64,000 bases of DNA from Francisella sp. SYW-9 (GCF_008711465.1 NZ_VXKQ01000007.1:1-64000), one strand, 5' to 3'. Shown: positions 10,444-20,684, numbered from the stretch's first letter. The notes: a model not told the origin generated them from the letters alone. Made by a program: numbers and translations.

Positions 10444-12135
10444 ATGCCTAAACCATGGAAAGAAAACTACCCAAAACAAGTAAGTCCTGACATAAGCATA
10501 CCTAATATTACTCTAAACGATATGCTTAAAGAAACCACTGAAAAATTTTCCGCTAAAGATGCTCTTACCTGTCACGGTGAAAAACTAACCTTTAAAGAAA
10601 TTGATAATTACTCAGATCAATTTGCCGGATTTATACAGAACAAATGGAGTATCCAGAAAGGTGATCATATCGCAATTATGCTACCTAACATCCTGCAATT
10701 TCCCATTATTATATTTTCACTAATAAAATTAGGTTGTATTTTCATAAATGTAAATCCTCTATATACAAGTAGAGAAGTCAAAGGAATACTTAGAGATTCA
10801 AAAGCAAAAGCAATAATTGTCCTTTCATCTTTAGCTCATAATGTTGAAGTTATTGCTGATGAATGTGAAGACCTACAACACAAGATGGTTACAGGTATTA
10901 CTGATCTATACCCTTTCCCTAAGAAACAACTAATTTCTTTTGTTATTAAATATATTAAAGGTATGAAAGATAGATTCTCAAAAGATAAGTTTGATACTTT
11001 TGAAAACGCTATAAACTCAGGTGACAAACCTGACTACTCTAAAATTAAAATCAGCCCCGATGATATTACAGCACTACAATACTCCAGCGGTACTACAGGG
11101 ACACCCAAAGGAACAATTTTACTTCATAAAAACATCGTTGCTAATATATATCAAATAAAAGCTTGGACAGAAGGTTTTTCTATAAACCTTAGCGAGCAAG
11201 TTGTCATAAACGCCCTACCGATCTACCATATTTTTAGTCTTACTGGAAACTTATTTCTTTTTTACTTCTCAGGTGCTTTTCAGGTTCTAGTTCCAAACCC
11301 TAGAGATATAAAGTCATTAGTTAGTGAGATGAGAAAAAATAGCTTCTCTACTATCTTTGGTGTAAATACACTCTATATCGCGCTTCTACATGATAAAAAA
11401 TTTAGAAATAGTAAATTCCCTAACTTCCAGCTTTCTATAAGTGGTGGAATGTCAACTACAGAGGCTGTAGCCGATGAGTGGAAAAAAGTTACAGGAGTAA
11501 ATATTAAGGAAGGATATGGTCTATCTGAAATGTCACCAGTAGTTACCGTTAACTCTTTAGAAGATGAGCCATTCAATGGAACTGTTGGTTTTCCTTTACC
11601 TGGTACAGATATAAAGATCTACGATAATAACGGTAAAGAATTACCTCAAGGTGAGACTGGCGAGATTTGGGTTACAGGCCCACAGAAATCTCCCGGATTT
11701 TGGAGTTTGCCAGAGATAAATAAAGAACACTTTACTGATGATGGTTGGCTTAAAACTGGTGATATGGGCTACTTAGATGAACTTGGTCGTTTAGTAATAT
11801 CTGGGCGTATAAAACATATGATTATTGTCTCTGGTTTTAATGTCTTCCCTAAAGAGATTGAGCTTGTACTTATTGAAAAAAATGAGATAGCGGATGCCGC
11901 TGTTATAAAAGGCCACTCTAAAGAAACTGGTGAGATACCGGTAGCTTTCGTAGTTTTAAAACCAGATGCAAAGATAACTAAAAAACAAATATTCAAATAC
12001 TGTGAAAGTAAACTAGCCCACTACAAACTCCCACGTAAAATAATTTTCATAGATGAACTTCCTAAAAATACTGTAGGAAAAATTGATGTGAATGCCTTAC
12101 AAAAAGAATATACTGAGAAATATGAACAAGAGTAA
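10444..12135 (+). CDS. fadD: Long-chain acyl-CoA synthetase (fatty-acid--CoA ligase)
   Basis: A 563-residue ANL-superfamily adenylate-forming enzyme (E. coli FadD is 561) that activates fatty acids to acyl-CoA via acyl-AMP. The AMP-binding P-loop SSGTTGTPKG is at 214-223. The GYGLSEMSP motif, a DGWLKTGDMGY hinge block and the C-terminal PRKIIFIDELPKNTVGKID region with the catalytic Lys are all present. A TAGGAG Shine-Dalgarno precedes the ATG. It heads a plus-strand operon with fadE (26-base gap), the FadB fusion and fadA, which together form a complete beta-oxidation route. Confidence 0.93.
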   Translation: MPKPWKENYPKQVSPDISIPNITLNDMLKETTEKFSAKDALTCHGEKLTFKEIDNYSDQFAGFIQNKWSIQKGDHIAIMLPNILQFPIIIFSLIKLGCIFINVNPLYTSREVKGILRDSKAKAIIVLSSLAHNVEVIADECEDLQHKMVTGITDLYPFPKKQLISFVIKYIKGMKDRFSKDKFDTFENAINSGDKPDYSKIKISPDDITALQYSSGTTGTPKGTILLHKNIVANIYQIKAWTEGFSINLSEQVVINALPIYHIFSLTGNLFLFYFSGAFQVLVPNPRDIKSLVSEMRKNSFSTIFGVNTLYIALLHDKKFRNSKFPNFQLSISGGMSTTEAVADEWKKVTGVNIKEGYGLSEMSPVVTVNSLEDEPFNGTVGFPLPGTDIKIYDNNGKELPQGETGEIWVTGPQKSPGFWSLPEINKEHFTDDGWLKTGDMGYLDELGRLVISGRIKHMIIVSGFNVFPKEIELVLIEKNEIADAAVIKGHSKETGEIPVAFVVLKPDAKITKKQIFKYCESKLAHYKLPRKIIFIDELPKNTVGKIDVNALQKEYTEKYEQE

Positions 12136-12161
12136 CTAACTCACTGCTTAAGGAGCTAAAA

Positions 12162-14402
12162 ATGTTCAATAAGATTTATAAAATGGCAAAAAAATCAACT
12201 CCAAAAATTTCAAAAACTGAACAAACGGCCCTTAATGCAGGTGATAACTGGTTTGAGCAAGACTTATTCCAAGGAAAACCAGATTTTGACAAACTTCATA
12301 GTCTTAAAAAATTTGAGCTATCTACTGAGGAAAGATCTTTTCTAAATAATGAAACTACTGAACTTTGTGCTATGATTGATGACTGGAAAATCAATTATGA
12401 GGATAAAGATCTAACGATAGAAGCTTGGGATTTTATCCGTAAGAAAGGATTCTTAGGCTTAGTAATTGGTAAAGAGTATGGCGGCAAAGGTTTTTCTGCA
12501 GCGGCCCACTCAGAGATAGTAATGAAGCTAGCTACAAAAAGTGTCACCGCAGCAATTACTGTAATGGTTCCTAACTCTTTAGGTCCTGGTGAACTTCTAG
12601 TTCATTACGGTACAAATCATCAAAAAGATTATTATCTACCTCGTCTAGCTTCTGGAGACGAAATACCTTGTTTTGCATTAACAGGACCTACAGCAGGCTC
12701 TGATGCGACTTCTCTACCTGATAAAGGAGTTGTCTGCTACGAACAATATAACGGTGAAAAAACTCTCGGGATTAAACTAAAAAATATCAACAAACGTTAT
12801 ATAACTTTAGCTCCTATTGCAACACTTGTGGGCTTAGCATTTCAGCTACAAGATCCTGATGGATTATTAGAAGATACAGGCTCAGAAGGTATTACATGTG
12901 CTTTACTCCCTCATGATCATAAAGGTCTAGAGATAGGTAAACGAGGCTTTCCCTTAGGCCAAGCATTTATGAATGGCTATATAAAAGCTACAGATGTTTT
13001 TATACCGATGGATTGGGTCATAGGTGGTCAGAAAATGGCTGGAGAAGGTTGGCGTATGCTAGTTGAATGCTTATCTATCGGTAGAGCAATATCGTTACCA
13101 GCATGTGGAACGGCAAATACTTTAATGTCTACCGTAATCACATCAGCATATGCAAGCGTCCGTGAGCAATTTAAAGTTCCAATTGCACAATTTGAAGGTG
13201 TTCAAGAGAAACTAGCTCAAACAGCTGGTCTTGCATATATAGCTAATGCTACTCGCCAATTTACAGTAGCTGCTGTTGATAGTAATATTCGCCCTTCTGT
13301 TGCTTCTGCAATTGCAAAATATCATCTAACTGAAATGGGACGCACAACAATTAACAACTCAATGGATGTTCATGGTGGTCGAGCAATTATTATGGGGCCA
13401 AATAACTATCTTGCTATTCCATATATGGCTACGCCAATAGGCATCACTGTAGAAGGTGCAAATATTATGACGCGCAACTTGATGATATTCGGGCAAGGAG
13501 CTATGAAATGCCATCCATATATACGCAAAGAAATAGAAAGTCTAATGAATGATGGTGAAGAAAGTTTTACTAGTAACTTTAAAAGTCACTTTAAATATAT
13601 GGCTCTTAATGGTTCTCGCACGTTATGGTATGGCCTAAGCGGAGGCTTTACAGCTACTAGCTATAGTTCAAAATTCAAACGCTACTATAGATATATTTCT
13701 CATATGAGTACTGCATATTCTTATGTTAATGATATATCTGTTACAGTTCTGGGAGCTGGTATAAAACGTAAAGAAAGATTATCAGCACGTCTTGGTGATA
13801 TTATGAGCTATCTATACATGGCTTGTGCTGTTCTAAAATACTATAAAGATGCTGGTGAACCAATGAGTGATGATATTTTTGTTGATTGGAGTATTCAGCA
13901 TTGCTTATACCAAGCCCAACAAGCAATGTTAGATCTATTCAGAAATTTTCCAAATAGAATATTTGGTACAAAAATGAAACTTTTTGTATTCCCTTACGGT
14001 AAGAAATTTAGAAGACCTTCCGATAAGCTTGAAGCACAAATATGCAAAGCCTTAAGCACAAACTGTGAAACTAGAGAAGCTATGAAAGCTTACTGCTATA
14101 TACCTAATAATGATAATGATCCAACTGGTAGAGTTGAAAATGCATATTTAGCGGCTCTAAAAGTCACAAACATTAAGAAAAAAATTATCGATGCTATTAA
14201 AGCTGAAAAATTACCTAAAGTGAACTGGTCAGAATGTCTTGAAGAAGCTTTGGAAAATAAGATCATATCTGAAGAAGAGGCTCAAAATGTCAAAGAGATG
14301 TTAACTAAGGTTAATAATATCATCCAAACAGATGAGTTTGATGATTATGTATTAGGCCCTAAAAATGCTCACCCAGAATGGCAAACTAAAGGAGAAATTT
14401 AG
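12162..14402 (+). CDS. fadE: Acyl-CoA dehydrogenase (FadE type)
   Basis: A 746-residue flavin acyl-CoA dehydrogenase of the large FadE class (E. coli FadE about 814), catalysing the first oxidation of acyl-CoA to trans-2-enoyl-CoA. The core lies in residues about 70-460. It includes GKEYGGKGFS, the substrate/FAD-contact segment CFALTGPTAGSDATS, and VHGGRAIIMGP near the FAD-binding end. A FadE-specific C-terminal extension follows. A GGAG Shine-Dalgarno precedes the ATG. The next gene begins 66 bases downstream. Electron acceptors (ETF) are not encoded in this window. Confidence 0.92.
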   Translation: MFNKIYKMAKKSTPKISKTEQTALNAGDNWFEQDLFQGKPDFDKLHSLKKFELSTEERSFLNNETTELCAMIDDWKINYEDKDLTIEAWDFIRKKGFLGLVIGKEYGGKGFSAAAHSEIVMKLATKSVTAAITVMVPNSLGPGELLVHYGTNHQKDYYLPRLASGDEIPCFALTGPTAGSDATSLPDKGVVCYEQYNGEKTLGIKLKNINKRYITLAPIATLVGLAFQLQDPDGLLEDTGSEGITCALLPHDHKGLEIGKRGFPLGQAFMNGYIKATDVFIPMDWVIGGQKMAGEGWRMLVECLSIGRAISLPACGTANTLMSTVITSAYASVREQFKVPIAQFEGVQEKLAQTAGLAYIANATRQFTVAAVDSNIRPSVASAIAKYHLTEMGRTTINNSMDVHGGRAIIMGPNNYLAIPYMATPIGITVEGANIMTRNLMIFGQGAMKCHPYIRKEIESLMNDGEESFTSNFKSHFKYMALNGSRTLWYGLSGGFTATSYSSKFKRYYRYISHMSTAYSYVNDISVTVLGAGIKRKERLSARLGDIMSYLYMACAVLKYYKDAGEPMSDDIFVDWSIQHCLYQAQQAMLDLFRNFPNRIFGTKMKLFVFPYGKKFRRPSDKLEAQICKALSTNCETREAMKAYCYIPNNDNDPTGRVENAYLAALKVTNIKKKIIDAIKAEKLPKVNWSECLEEALENKIISEEEAQNVKEMLTKVNNIIQTDEFDDYVLGPKNAHPEWQTKGEI

Positions 14403-14468
14403 ATAAAAATACTCTGTTAAATGTTTTATACAAAAAATCGATAGTGATATCGACCTCAAGGAGGAAAA

Positions 14469-17159
14469 ATGACTGAGTTAGAAAAAAAATTTGAAGAAAT
14501 GCTTGTAGCTGTCCGCGATGCAACTATTGATTTCAAGCCAGATAATAGTCAAAAGCTCAAATTATATGCCTTCTACAAACAGGCTAAAGAAGGCGATAAC
14601 AATACAAAAAAACCTTCGGCACTAAAGATGGTTGAGAAAGCTAAATGGATGGCTTGGGATGCTATCAAAGGTATGTCAAAAGAAGATGCCATGCGCGGTT
14701 ATTTGAAGGTTTTTGGTGATGAATATCTTCCTGATAGCGAAAGTAATAGTTCTCAATCAAATATTGCAAAAAAACTAGAGCCTGTCGATCGTAAACCACA
14801 GCGCCAAGATATCGATAAAATAGCAGTACTTGGTGCTGGAACAATGGGGGCTCAAATAGCTGCTCACTTTGCAAATGCAAAATTTCCTGTCATTCTTTTT
14901 GACCTAAAATCACAAGATGGGCAACCAAATAAGACCATTGAAGATTCTTTACAGAAACTTACAAAACTTAATCCTGCTCCTTTTGGCTCAAAAGAATCAA
15001 TCAAATATATTACTCCAGCCAACTATGAGGATAATCTAGAGTTACTTCAAGACTGTGATTTAGTTATTGAAGCTGTAGCTGAGCGTTTGGATATAAAAGA
15101 GAGTTTATATACAAATATCGCAAGTCATTTAAAAGAAAATGCTATATTAGCATCTAACACATCTGGACTAAGTATCACAACACTTGCAGAAGTTCTACCT
15201 GAAAATTTAAAAGTAAACTTCTGTGGCGTACACTTTTTTAACCCTCCTAGATATATGCCATTAGTTGAGTTAATTCCTTATAAAGATACTAATCTTGAAA
15301 TTGTTGATAAATTGGAAACTTTTTTAGTAGAAAAACTTGGTAAAAGTATAATAAGAGCAAAAGATACACCAAACTTTATAGCTAACCGCTTAGGTGTGTT
15401 TTCTATGCTTGTAACTTGTCACTATACTGAGAAAATGAATATCCCACTAGAAATAGTTGATGAGCTTACAGGTAAAAAGTTAGGACGCGCTAAAAGTGCT
15501 ACCTATAGGACTGCTGACTTGGTTGGACTAGATATATTATCACATGCAGTAGAAACAATGAAAGATAACCTAGAAGATGGCTGGCAGGATTTATATAAGA
15601 CTCCTAGCTGGATCCAGAACCTTATTGATAATGGATCTCTTGGACAGAAAACTAAAAAAGGTTTATATATAAAAGAGTCTAATGGTATTAAAGTACTTGA
15701 CTTAGATTCTAAAGAGTATCGTCCATCTGATAAAAAAGCAGACAAAGAAGTATTAGAAATACTATCTGAGAAGGATTGGGGCGACAAACTTGAAGGCTTA
15801 CGTAATAGTAATAATATCCAAGCTCAATTTATTTGGGCAACATTTAGAGAAATGTTTCTATACGCTGCTCATCTTGTTGGAGATATCTCAAACTTCCCTA
15901 AAGATATGGATCTAGCAATTCGTTGGGGATTTGGCTGGAAACAGGGAATCTTTGAAATCTGGCAACTAGCTGGTTGGCATAAAGTAGCTAAATGGTTAAA
16001 AGAAGATATTTCCGCAGGTAAAGCTCTATCACAAAATAAACTTCCTGACTGGGTGAATGATTTAGATATTGGCGTCTATGAAAATAACAAAGAGTTTAGT
16101 TTTAATGATAAAGAACTTATATCTCGCGATAAATTAAACGTCTATGCTAGACAACTTTTCGCAGATACTGTTATTGAACATACAAGTGAAGTTAATACTG
16201 AAACACTCTATGAAAATGATGGTGTCAAACTATGGCAAATAGATGATTATAAAGGTATCGGTATCTTATCATTTAAGAGTAAAATGTGCTCAATTGGCGA
16301 TGATGTACTAGATGGCATTGCTGAGGCTATAAATTATGCTGAAGAAAACTTAGATGGAATGGTTATATGGCAGCAACAAGATATATTCTCCGTTGGTGCT
16401 AACCTAGAAGAGTTCGGTATCAAATTTACCATGAATGGTGAAGCTGCAATTGAAGAAGTTATTCGTAAAGGTCATCAAATCATTACTCAAAGACTTCGTT
16501 ATAGCAAGATACCTGTGGTTGCAGCTGTCAAGGGATTTGCCTTTGGTGGTGGCTGTGAAACTATTTTACATAGTGATGCTGCCGTTGCTGCGCATGAAAG
16601 CTATATTGGTCTAGTTGAGGCAGGTGTTGGAATTATACCTGGTTGGGGCGGCTCAAAAGAAATGGCATTCCGAGCTTCCAAAGCCCAAGATCCATGGAAA
16701 GACTTTGAAAAACGCTATAAAAATTTAGCTCTAGCACAAGTTGCTAAAAGTGGCTATGAAGCAAAAGAAATGGGCTTCTTACGCGAAAGTGACACTATCG
16801 TTATGAATAGTAAAGAAATACTTACTGTTGCTCTTAAAAAAGCTCAACTACTAGCATTTAGTCAATACCACCCTCCTCTTAAACAGAAAATTAAAGTATT
16901 TGGTGAGACTGGTATCGCAACAGTCAAAGCTTTGCTTGTAAATATGCGTGATGGCAATCAAATATCCGAACATGATTATAAAATTGCAGTAAATCTTGCA
17001 GATACGATGTGTGGTGGAGAAATTGAAAAAGATACTGAAGTTTCAGAAGACTGGATTCTTGAAAGAGAACTCATAAACTTCAAGGAACTTGCTATGTCTG
17101 AGAAAACCGAAGCTCGAATGAAACATATGCTAGAAACAGGCAAACCACTAAGAAACTAA
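14469..17159 (+). CDS. fadB: ACBP-3-hydroxyacyl-CoA dehydrogenase-enoyl-CoA hydratase fusion (FadB)
   Basis: An 896-residue three-part protein. Residues 1-90 form an acyl-CoA-binding (ACBP) domain, with KLYAFYKQA and the KWMAWDAIKGMS helix. Residues about 115-560 are the 3-hydroxyacyl-CoA dehydrogenase, with NAD-binding GAGTMG at 122-127 and the GVHFFNPP motif carrying the catalytic His. Residues about 600-800 are an enoyl-CoA hydratase: oxyanion segment FSVGANLEEF, FGGGCE with one catalytic Glu, and VEAGVG with the other. The order (dehydrogenase before hydratase) is opposite to E. coli FadB and like Bacillus FadN. An AGGAGG Shine-Dalgarno precedes the ATG; fadA follows after 12 bases. In F. 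tularensis I recall this locus annotated as fadB/acbP and often broken; here it is intact. Confidence 0.93.
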   Translation: MTELEKKFEEMLVAVRDATIDFKPDNSQKLKLYAFYKQAKEGDNNTKKPSALKMVEKAKWMAWDAIKGMSKEDAMRGYLKVFGDEYLPDSESNSSQSNIAKKLEPVDRKPQRQDIDKIAVLGAGTMGAQIAAHFANAKFPVILFDLKSQDGQPNKTIEDSLQKLTKLNPAPFGSKESIKYITPANYEDNLELLQDCDLVIEAVAERLDIKESLYTNIASHLKENAILASNTSGLSITTLAEVLPENLKVNFCGVHFFNPPRYMPLVELIPYKDTNLEIVDKLETFLVEKLGKSIIRAKDTPNFIANRLGVFSMLVTCHYTEKMNIPLEIVDELTGKKLGRAKSATYRTADLVGLDILSHAVETMKDNLEDGWQDLYKTPSWIQNLIDNGSLGQKTKKGLYIKESNGIKVLDLDSKEYRPSDKKADKEVLEILSEKDWGDKLEGLRNSNNIQAQFIWATFREMFLYAAHLVGDISNFPKDMDLAIRWGFGWKQGIFEIWQLAGWHKVAKWLKEDISAGKALSQNKLPDWVNDLDIGVYENNKEFSFNDKELISRDKLNVYARQLFADTVIEHTSEVNTETLYENDGVKLWQIDDYKGIGILSFKSKMCSIGDDVLDGIAEAINYAEENLDGMVIWQQQDIFSVGANLEEFGIKFTMNGEAAIEEVIRKGHQIITQRLRYSKIPVVAAVKGFAFGGGCETILHSDAAVAAHESYIGLVEAGVGIIPGWGGSKEMAFRASKAQDPWKDFEKRYKNLALAQVAKSGYEAKEMGFLRESDTIVMNSKEILTVALKKAQLLAFSQYHPPLKQKIKVFGETGIATVKALLVNMRDGNQISEHDYKIAVNLADTMCGGEIEKDTEVSEDWILERELINFKELAMSEKTEARMKHMLETGKPLRN

Positions 17160-17171
17160 GGGAGTACTGTC

Positions 17172-18359
17172 ATGAGTGAAAATGTATATATAGTTGCTGC
17201 AAAACGCTCTGCGGTTACAAAAGGTAAAAAAGGTGGTTTTGCAAAAAAACGTCCTGATGAGCTACTAGCAGATGTTTTAAGAAAGACTGTTGCTGAGTCA
17301 AATATTAATCCTAATGATATCGGTGATATAGTTGTTGGCTGTGCTATGCCAGAGGCTGAACAAGGTTTAAACGTTGCTAGAATATCATCACTTCTTGCTG
17401 GTTTACCAAATACTGTGCCAGCTTTTACTATTAACCGTTACTGTAGCTCTGGGCTACAATCAATTGCTATTGCAGCAAATGAGATTGCTCAAGGTAATAT
17501 GGATGTAGCTATAGGTGCTGGTATAGAAAGCATGAGTATGATTCCTTTTGGTGGTAATAAAATGTCTTTTAGCAAAGAGGTATTTGAAAAAGATGAAAAT
17601 GTCGCCATAGCTTATGGTATGGGTATCACTGCAGAAAATGTTGCTAAAGACTGGAATATATCACGTCAAGATCAAGATGCTTTTGCTCTTAACAGCCATA
17701 AAAAAGCTGTTAATGCTATTGAAAATGATTACTTTAAAGATGAAATACTACCAATAAATGTTGATCATCGTAAACCAGATGAGCAAAGTGGTGAAATCAT
17801 CAATCATAAGAAGACTATAGCTACTGATGAAGGTGCACGTAAAGATACATCTGCTGAAGCTTTAGCTAAGTTAAAACCTGCTTTTGCAAATGGTGGTTCT
17901 GTCACCGCTGGTAATAGCTCACAAGTATCAGATGGAGCTGGTGCTGTAATTCTTGTTAGTGAGAGATATCTCAAAGAACATAATCTAAAACCTTTAGGTA
18001 AATTTTTAGGCTTCTCAGTTGCTGGTGTTGATCCACGTATTATGGGTATAGGCCCAGTTGCTGCTGTACCTAAGATACTTAAGCAAACAGATCTAACAAT
18101 CGATGATATTGATTGGATCGAGCTAAATGAAGCTTTTGCAGCACAATCATTAGCTGTAATAAATGATCTTAAACTTAATCCAGAAAAAGTTAATCCATGC
18201 GGGGGAGCTATTGCCTTAGGTCACCCTCTTGGTGCTACTGGTACAATCTTAACCGTTAAAGCACTACATGGACTAAGACGCACTGGTAAAAAATATGCTA
18301 TGATTACAATGTGTATTGGTACAGGAATGGGTGCAGCAGGCATTATCGAAGCTTGCTAA
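17172..18359 (+). CDS. fadA: Acetyl-CoA acyltransferase (3-ketoacyl-CoA thiolase)
   Basis: A 395-residue thiolase that cleaves 3-ketoacyl-CoA with CoA to release acetyl-CoA, the last step of beta-oxidation. The nucleophilic Cys91 lies in NRYCSSGLQS. NEAFAAQSLA, GGAIALGHPLGATG with its catalytic His, and the C-terminal MCIGTGMGAAG with the second Cys are all present. Length is typical for the family. It starts 12 bases after the FadB fusion, as expected for a partner that forms a complex with the multifunctional enzyme, and it ends the fad operon. Confidence 0.95.
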   Translation: MSENVYIVAAKRSAVTKGKKGGFAKKRPDELLADVLRKTVAESNINPNDIGDIVVGCAMPEAEQGLNVARISSLLAGLPNTVPAFTINRYCSSGLQSIAIAANEIAQGNMDVAIGAGIESMSMIPFGGNKMSFSKEVFEKDENVAIAYGMGITAENVAKDWNISRQDQDAFALNSHKKAVNAIENDYFKDEILPINVDHRKPDEQSGEIINHKKTIATDEGARKDTSAEALAKLKPAFANGGSVTAGNSSQVSDGAGAVILVSERYLKEHNLKPLGKFLGFSVAGVDPRIMGIGPVAAVPKILKQTDLTIDDIDWIELNEAFAAQSLAVINDLKLNPEKVNPCGGAIALGHPLGATGTILTVKALHGLRRTGKKYAMITMCIGTGMGAAGIIEAC

Positions 18360-18386
18360 AAATTGTTATATCCTCCTCTAGTAATA

Positions 18387-18439
18387 AATATTTTTTAAGC
18401 TAAACTACAAACTTATAAAAAATATTAGGTTAGCAACCT
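18387..18439 (+). terminator. Two consecutive hairpins after fadA (possible fad operon terminator)
   Basis: The first hairpin pairs AATATTTTTT (18387-18396) with AAAAAATATT (18417-18426), with AAG/CTT adding an inner pairing. The second is AGGTT (18427-18431), loop AGC, AACCT (18435-18439), followed by CTAATTTAAT. The U-tract is poor, so termination is uncertain and the thioesterase could be partly read through. Confidence 0.35.
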
Positions 18440-18460
18440 CTAATTTAATAGGTATAAAAA

Positions 18461-18949
18461 ATGATAAATTTAGATAACCACAAACCAGTTGATTTTCCTT
18501 GGGATTTTACTTGTTTTAGTGATATAAAAAGAAATCCTCTAGGTGTTAAACTTCCGTTGTATCATCTTGGTGAACACATGTATACTAAGTTCAAATGTTT
18601 ACCTAATCATGTAGGTTGGGATAATGTCATCCATGGAGGTGTTATTGCTTTAATATGTGATGATATTCTTGGTAAGCATGTTTTAAGTGTTAGTAAGTCA
18701 TTTTGTATGACTCGTAACCTAAACATTAAATATCTTAAGCCAACTTATAGTAGGATTTCGCATATTTTTAAAACTAGTATTATTAGAAAAGGTCGCACAA
18801 CAGTTTGGATAAAAGTTGATATTTATAACGAAAAAGGTGATCTATGTGCTTATGCAGATGCTGATTTTGCCCTTCTAGAAGAGCATCATGCAAAACAAAA
18901 AGATATAGCTAGTTATGCTTTAAAAGATCTAACTGCACATCTAAAGTAA
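18461..18949 (+). CDS. Hotdog-fold acyl-CoA thioesterase (PaaI/4HBT-like)
   Basis: A 162-residue hotdog protein. VIHGGVIALICDDILG (about residues 59-75) is the characteristic helix of PaaI/YbgC-type thioesterases, with His and Asp in the usual active-site neighbourhood. TRNLNIKYLKPT resembles the family strand pair. It follows fadA by 101 bases on the same strand, so a role in releasing free acid or CoA during fatty-acid turnover is a reasonable inference. Substrate cannot be predicted. A weak Shine-Dalgarno (TAGGT) precedes the ATG. It converges on the MFS gene with a 5-base gap. Confidence 0.8.
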   Translation: MINLDNHKPVDFPWDFTCFSDIKRNPLGVKLPLYHLGEHMYTKFKCLPNHVGWDNVIHGGVIALICDDILGKHVLSVSKSFCMTRNLNIKYLKPTYSRISHIFKTSIIRKGRTTVWIKVDIYNEKGDLCAYADADFALLEEHHAKQKDIASYALKDLTAHLK

Positions 18950-18954
18950 CTCGT

Positions 18955-20235
18955 CTAAAGAAGTTCCTTATTTGTCATTTCTGGCAAAAATTTATAAACT
19001 ACTACTATAAATACAACTATGCAAACTCCCATAAAATATAGTATAGGTGCATAACCGTAATCATTGATAAGATCTAAAAAGCTCGAAATAAACATACTCT
19101 CAATTAAGGCTTTAGAAACAAGAGCAATAGATATACCTGTTGCTCTTATATGTACAGGTAAAACCTCTGATAAAACCAACCATATACAAACGCCTGGACC
19201 AACTGCTCCACCAAATACAACTATTACAAGCATAAACAATGCCATGTTATCAGAGCTACCAGTTATAAAGAAAACTGTCGCAAATATTGATAGAAACGAT
19301 ATAATTAGTCCGCCTATGATAAGTCTTCTTCTACCAATAACATCAACCAAAAACAATCCGATAAACGTAGCGATTAAGTTAACCAAAGTCATAGCTGATC
19401 CATAGTAAGTTGGATCACAGCTAGAACAGTTCGTAAGCTGTCCAAAAATAGTCGGACCATAGCTGATAAAAACATTTATACCAACAAATCCATTTAAAAC
19501 AGCCATCAAACTAATTAAAGCTATTGAAAGATAATATTTCTGCTTAATTACAATCTTTATAAACTCGATAAATCCTATTTTATTTTTTTCCTTAAGAGAT
19601 TGTTGAATCTTTAAGTCTAACTGCTCACCTATGATTGAAGCCTGATTATTTCTACCTTTTAAAACAAGCCATGATGGTGAAAATGGTGCCAAAAAACTAA
19701 CTACAAATAAAGCTATTGAAAATGGAATAGCGCAAGCAAAAATAAATCTCCAACCGAAATCATTAACAAATATGCTAGCAAATAAATTAGCTAAAAATAT
19801 CCCTGAAACTAAAGATAGTTGGAATATTGCCATAGCTCTACCTCTAAATCTTGCAATACTTGTTTCAGAAATATATACAGGAACTACTGTTAGTAAAAAA
19901 CCAACTGAAATCCCTTGTAAAAGTCTTGAGAGCATAAGAGTTACAAAAGTATTTGAAAGCATCATTAATACCATCGATATGGTAAATAGAAATGCTCCAA
20001 AAGCTATAACATTTTTTCTACTCAAAAAATCCATTAATGGCCCAGATATTAACTTTGATAGTAAAGCTCCAAAAAAGACTATTCCTGCTATCTGTGATAA
20101 CTGACTGAAATTTAGTGATAGCTCATCTTTTATAACAGGCAAAGTTCCTGATATAACACCTATATCAAACCCAGAACAAACTCCCGTAAGAACAATTAAA
20201 CTAATCACTAATTTTTGATATCTTGTTACTAGCAT
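18955..20235 (-). CDS. MFS sugar-porter-family transporter
   Basis: A 426-residue major facilitator protein with about 12 predicted membrane segments. It opens with a GFDIGVISGTLP segment typical of sugar porters (GYDxGVxSG). After helix 2 comes the RKN cytoplasmic loop, then VPVYISETSIARFRGR after helix 4 (the PxYxxExxxxxxRGR signature) and VDVIGRRRL after helix 8 (DxxGRR). These are established sugar-porter signatures, but substrate (pentose, hexose or polyol) is not predictable. It is slightly short for the family (about 450-500). The gene is monocistronic, convergent with the thioesterase, with 221 bases upstream holding no recognisable site. Confidence 0.88.
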   Translation of the reverse strand: MLVTRYQKLVISLIVLTGVCSGFDIGVISGTLPVIKDELSLNFSQLSQIAGIVFFGALLSKLISGPLMDFLSRKNVIAFGAFLFTISMVLMMLSNTFVTLMLSRLLQGISVGFLLTVVPVYISETSIARFRGRAMAIFQLSLVSGIFLANLFASIFVNDFGWRFIFACAIPFSIALFVVSFLAPFSPSWLVLKGRNNQASIIGEQLDLKIQQSLKEKNKIGFIEFIKIVIKQKYYLSIALISLMAVLNGFVGINVFISYGPTIFGQLTNCSSCDPTYYGSAMTLVNLIATFIGLFLVDVIGRRRLIIGGLIISFLSIFATVFFITGSSDNMALFMLVIVVFGGAVGPGVCIWLVLSEVLPVHIRATGISIALVSKALIESMFISSFLDLINDYGYAPILYFMGVCIVVFIVVVYKFLPEMTNKELL

Positions 20236-20456
20236 TACTAAACCCTTATTAAATATCCATAAACTTGGACTATAACCTATAAGCTCTACTAAATTTGTAA
20301 CAAAACTTCGTAATTACTAAATACGTTAGCTTAAAACGGTATATATAAAAAATAAAAATATATAGAAAATATACTAGATAAAGATAGTTATTACTAGAAA
20401 TTAGATTTAAAAAATACGTATAAGATAATTATAAATTATTAAGATTATTTTGAATA

Positions 20457-20684
20457 TTAAGATTTTAAAGCTTTGTAGATTACGTCTTTAGCTTCTAAAC
20501 GTTGTTTTTTAAGATTCTCTAATTCAGAATCTTCAAACTTACCAGTACTTTCCAGATTAAATATTTTCTTATCTAATTCTTCATAATGCTTCATTTGCTT
20601 ACTGATATGATGATCCTCTTTAATATTATGAATTTGATCTTTAAGTTCAGGGAACTCTTTTACTAATGGGTGATGTTCTAACAT
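20457..20684 (-). CDS. YdcH-family (DUF465) small coiled-coil protein
   Basis: A 75-residue, highly charged alpha-helical protein. HHPLVKEFPELKDQIHNIK at the start and the ELDKKIFNLE and LKKQRLEAKDVIY segments are what I expect of the YdcH/DUF465 family of short antiparallel coiled-coil proteins of unknown function. An AAGGAA Shine-Dalgarno precedes the ATG. It lies between the MFS and nicotinamide phosphoribosyltransferase genes, 67 bases after the latter. Confidence 0.8.
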   Translation of the reverse strand: MLEHHPLVKEFPELKDQIHNIKEDHHISKQMKHYEELDKKIFNLESTGKFEDSELENLKKQRLEAKDVIYKALKS

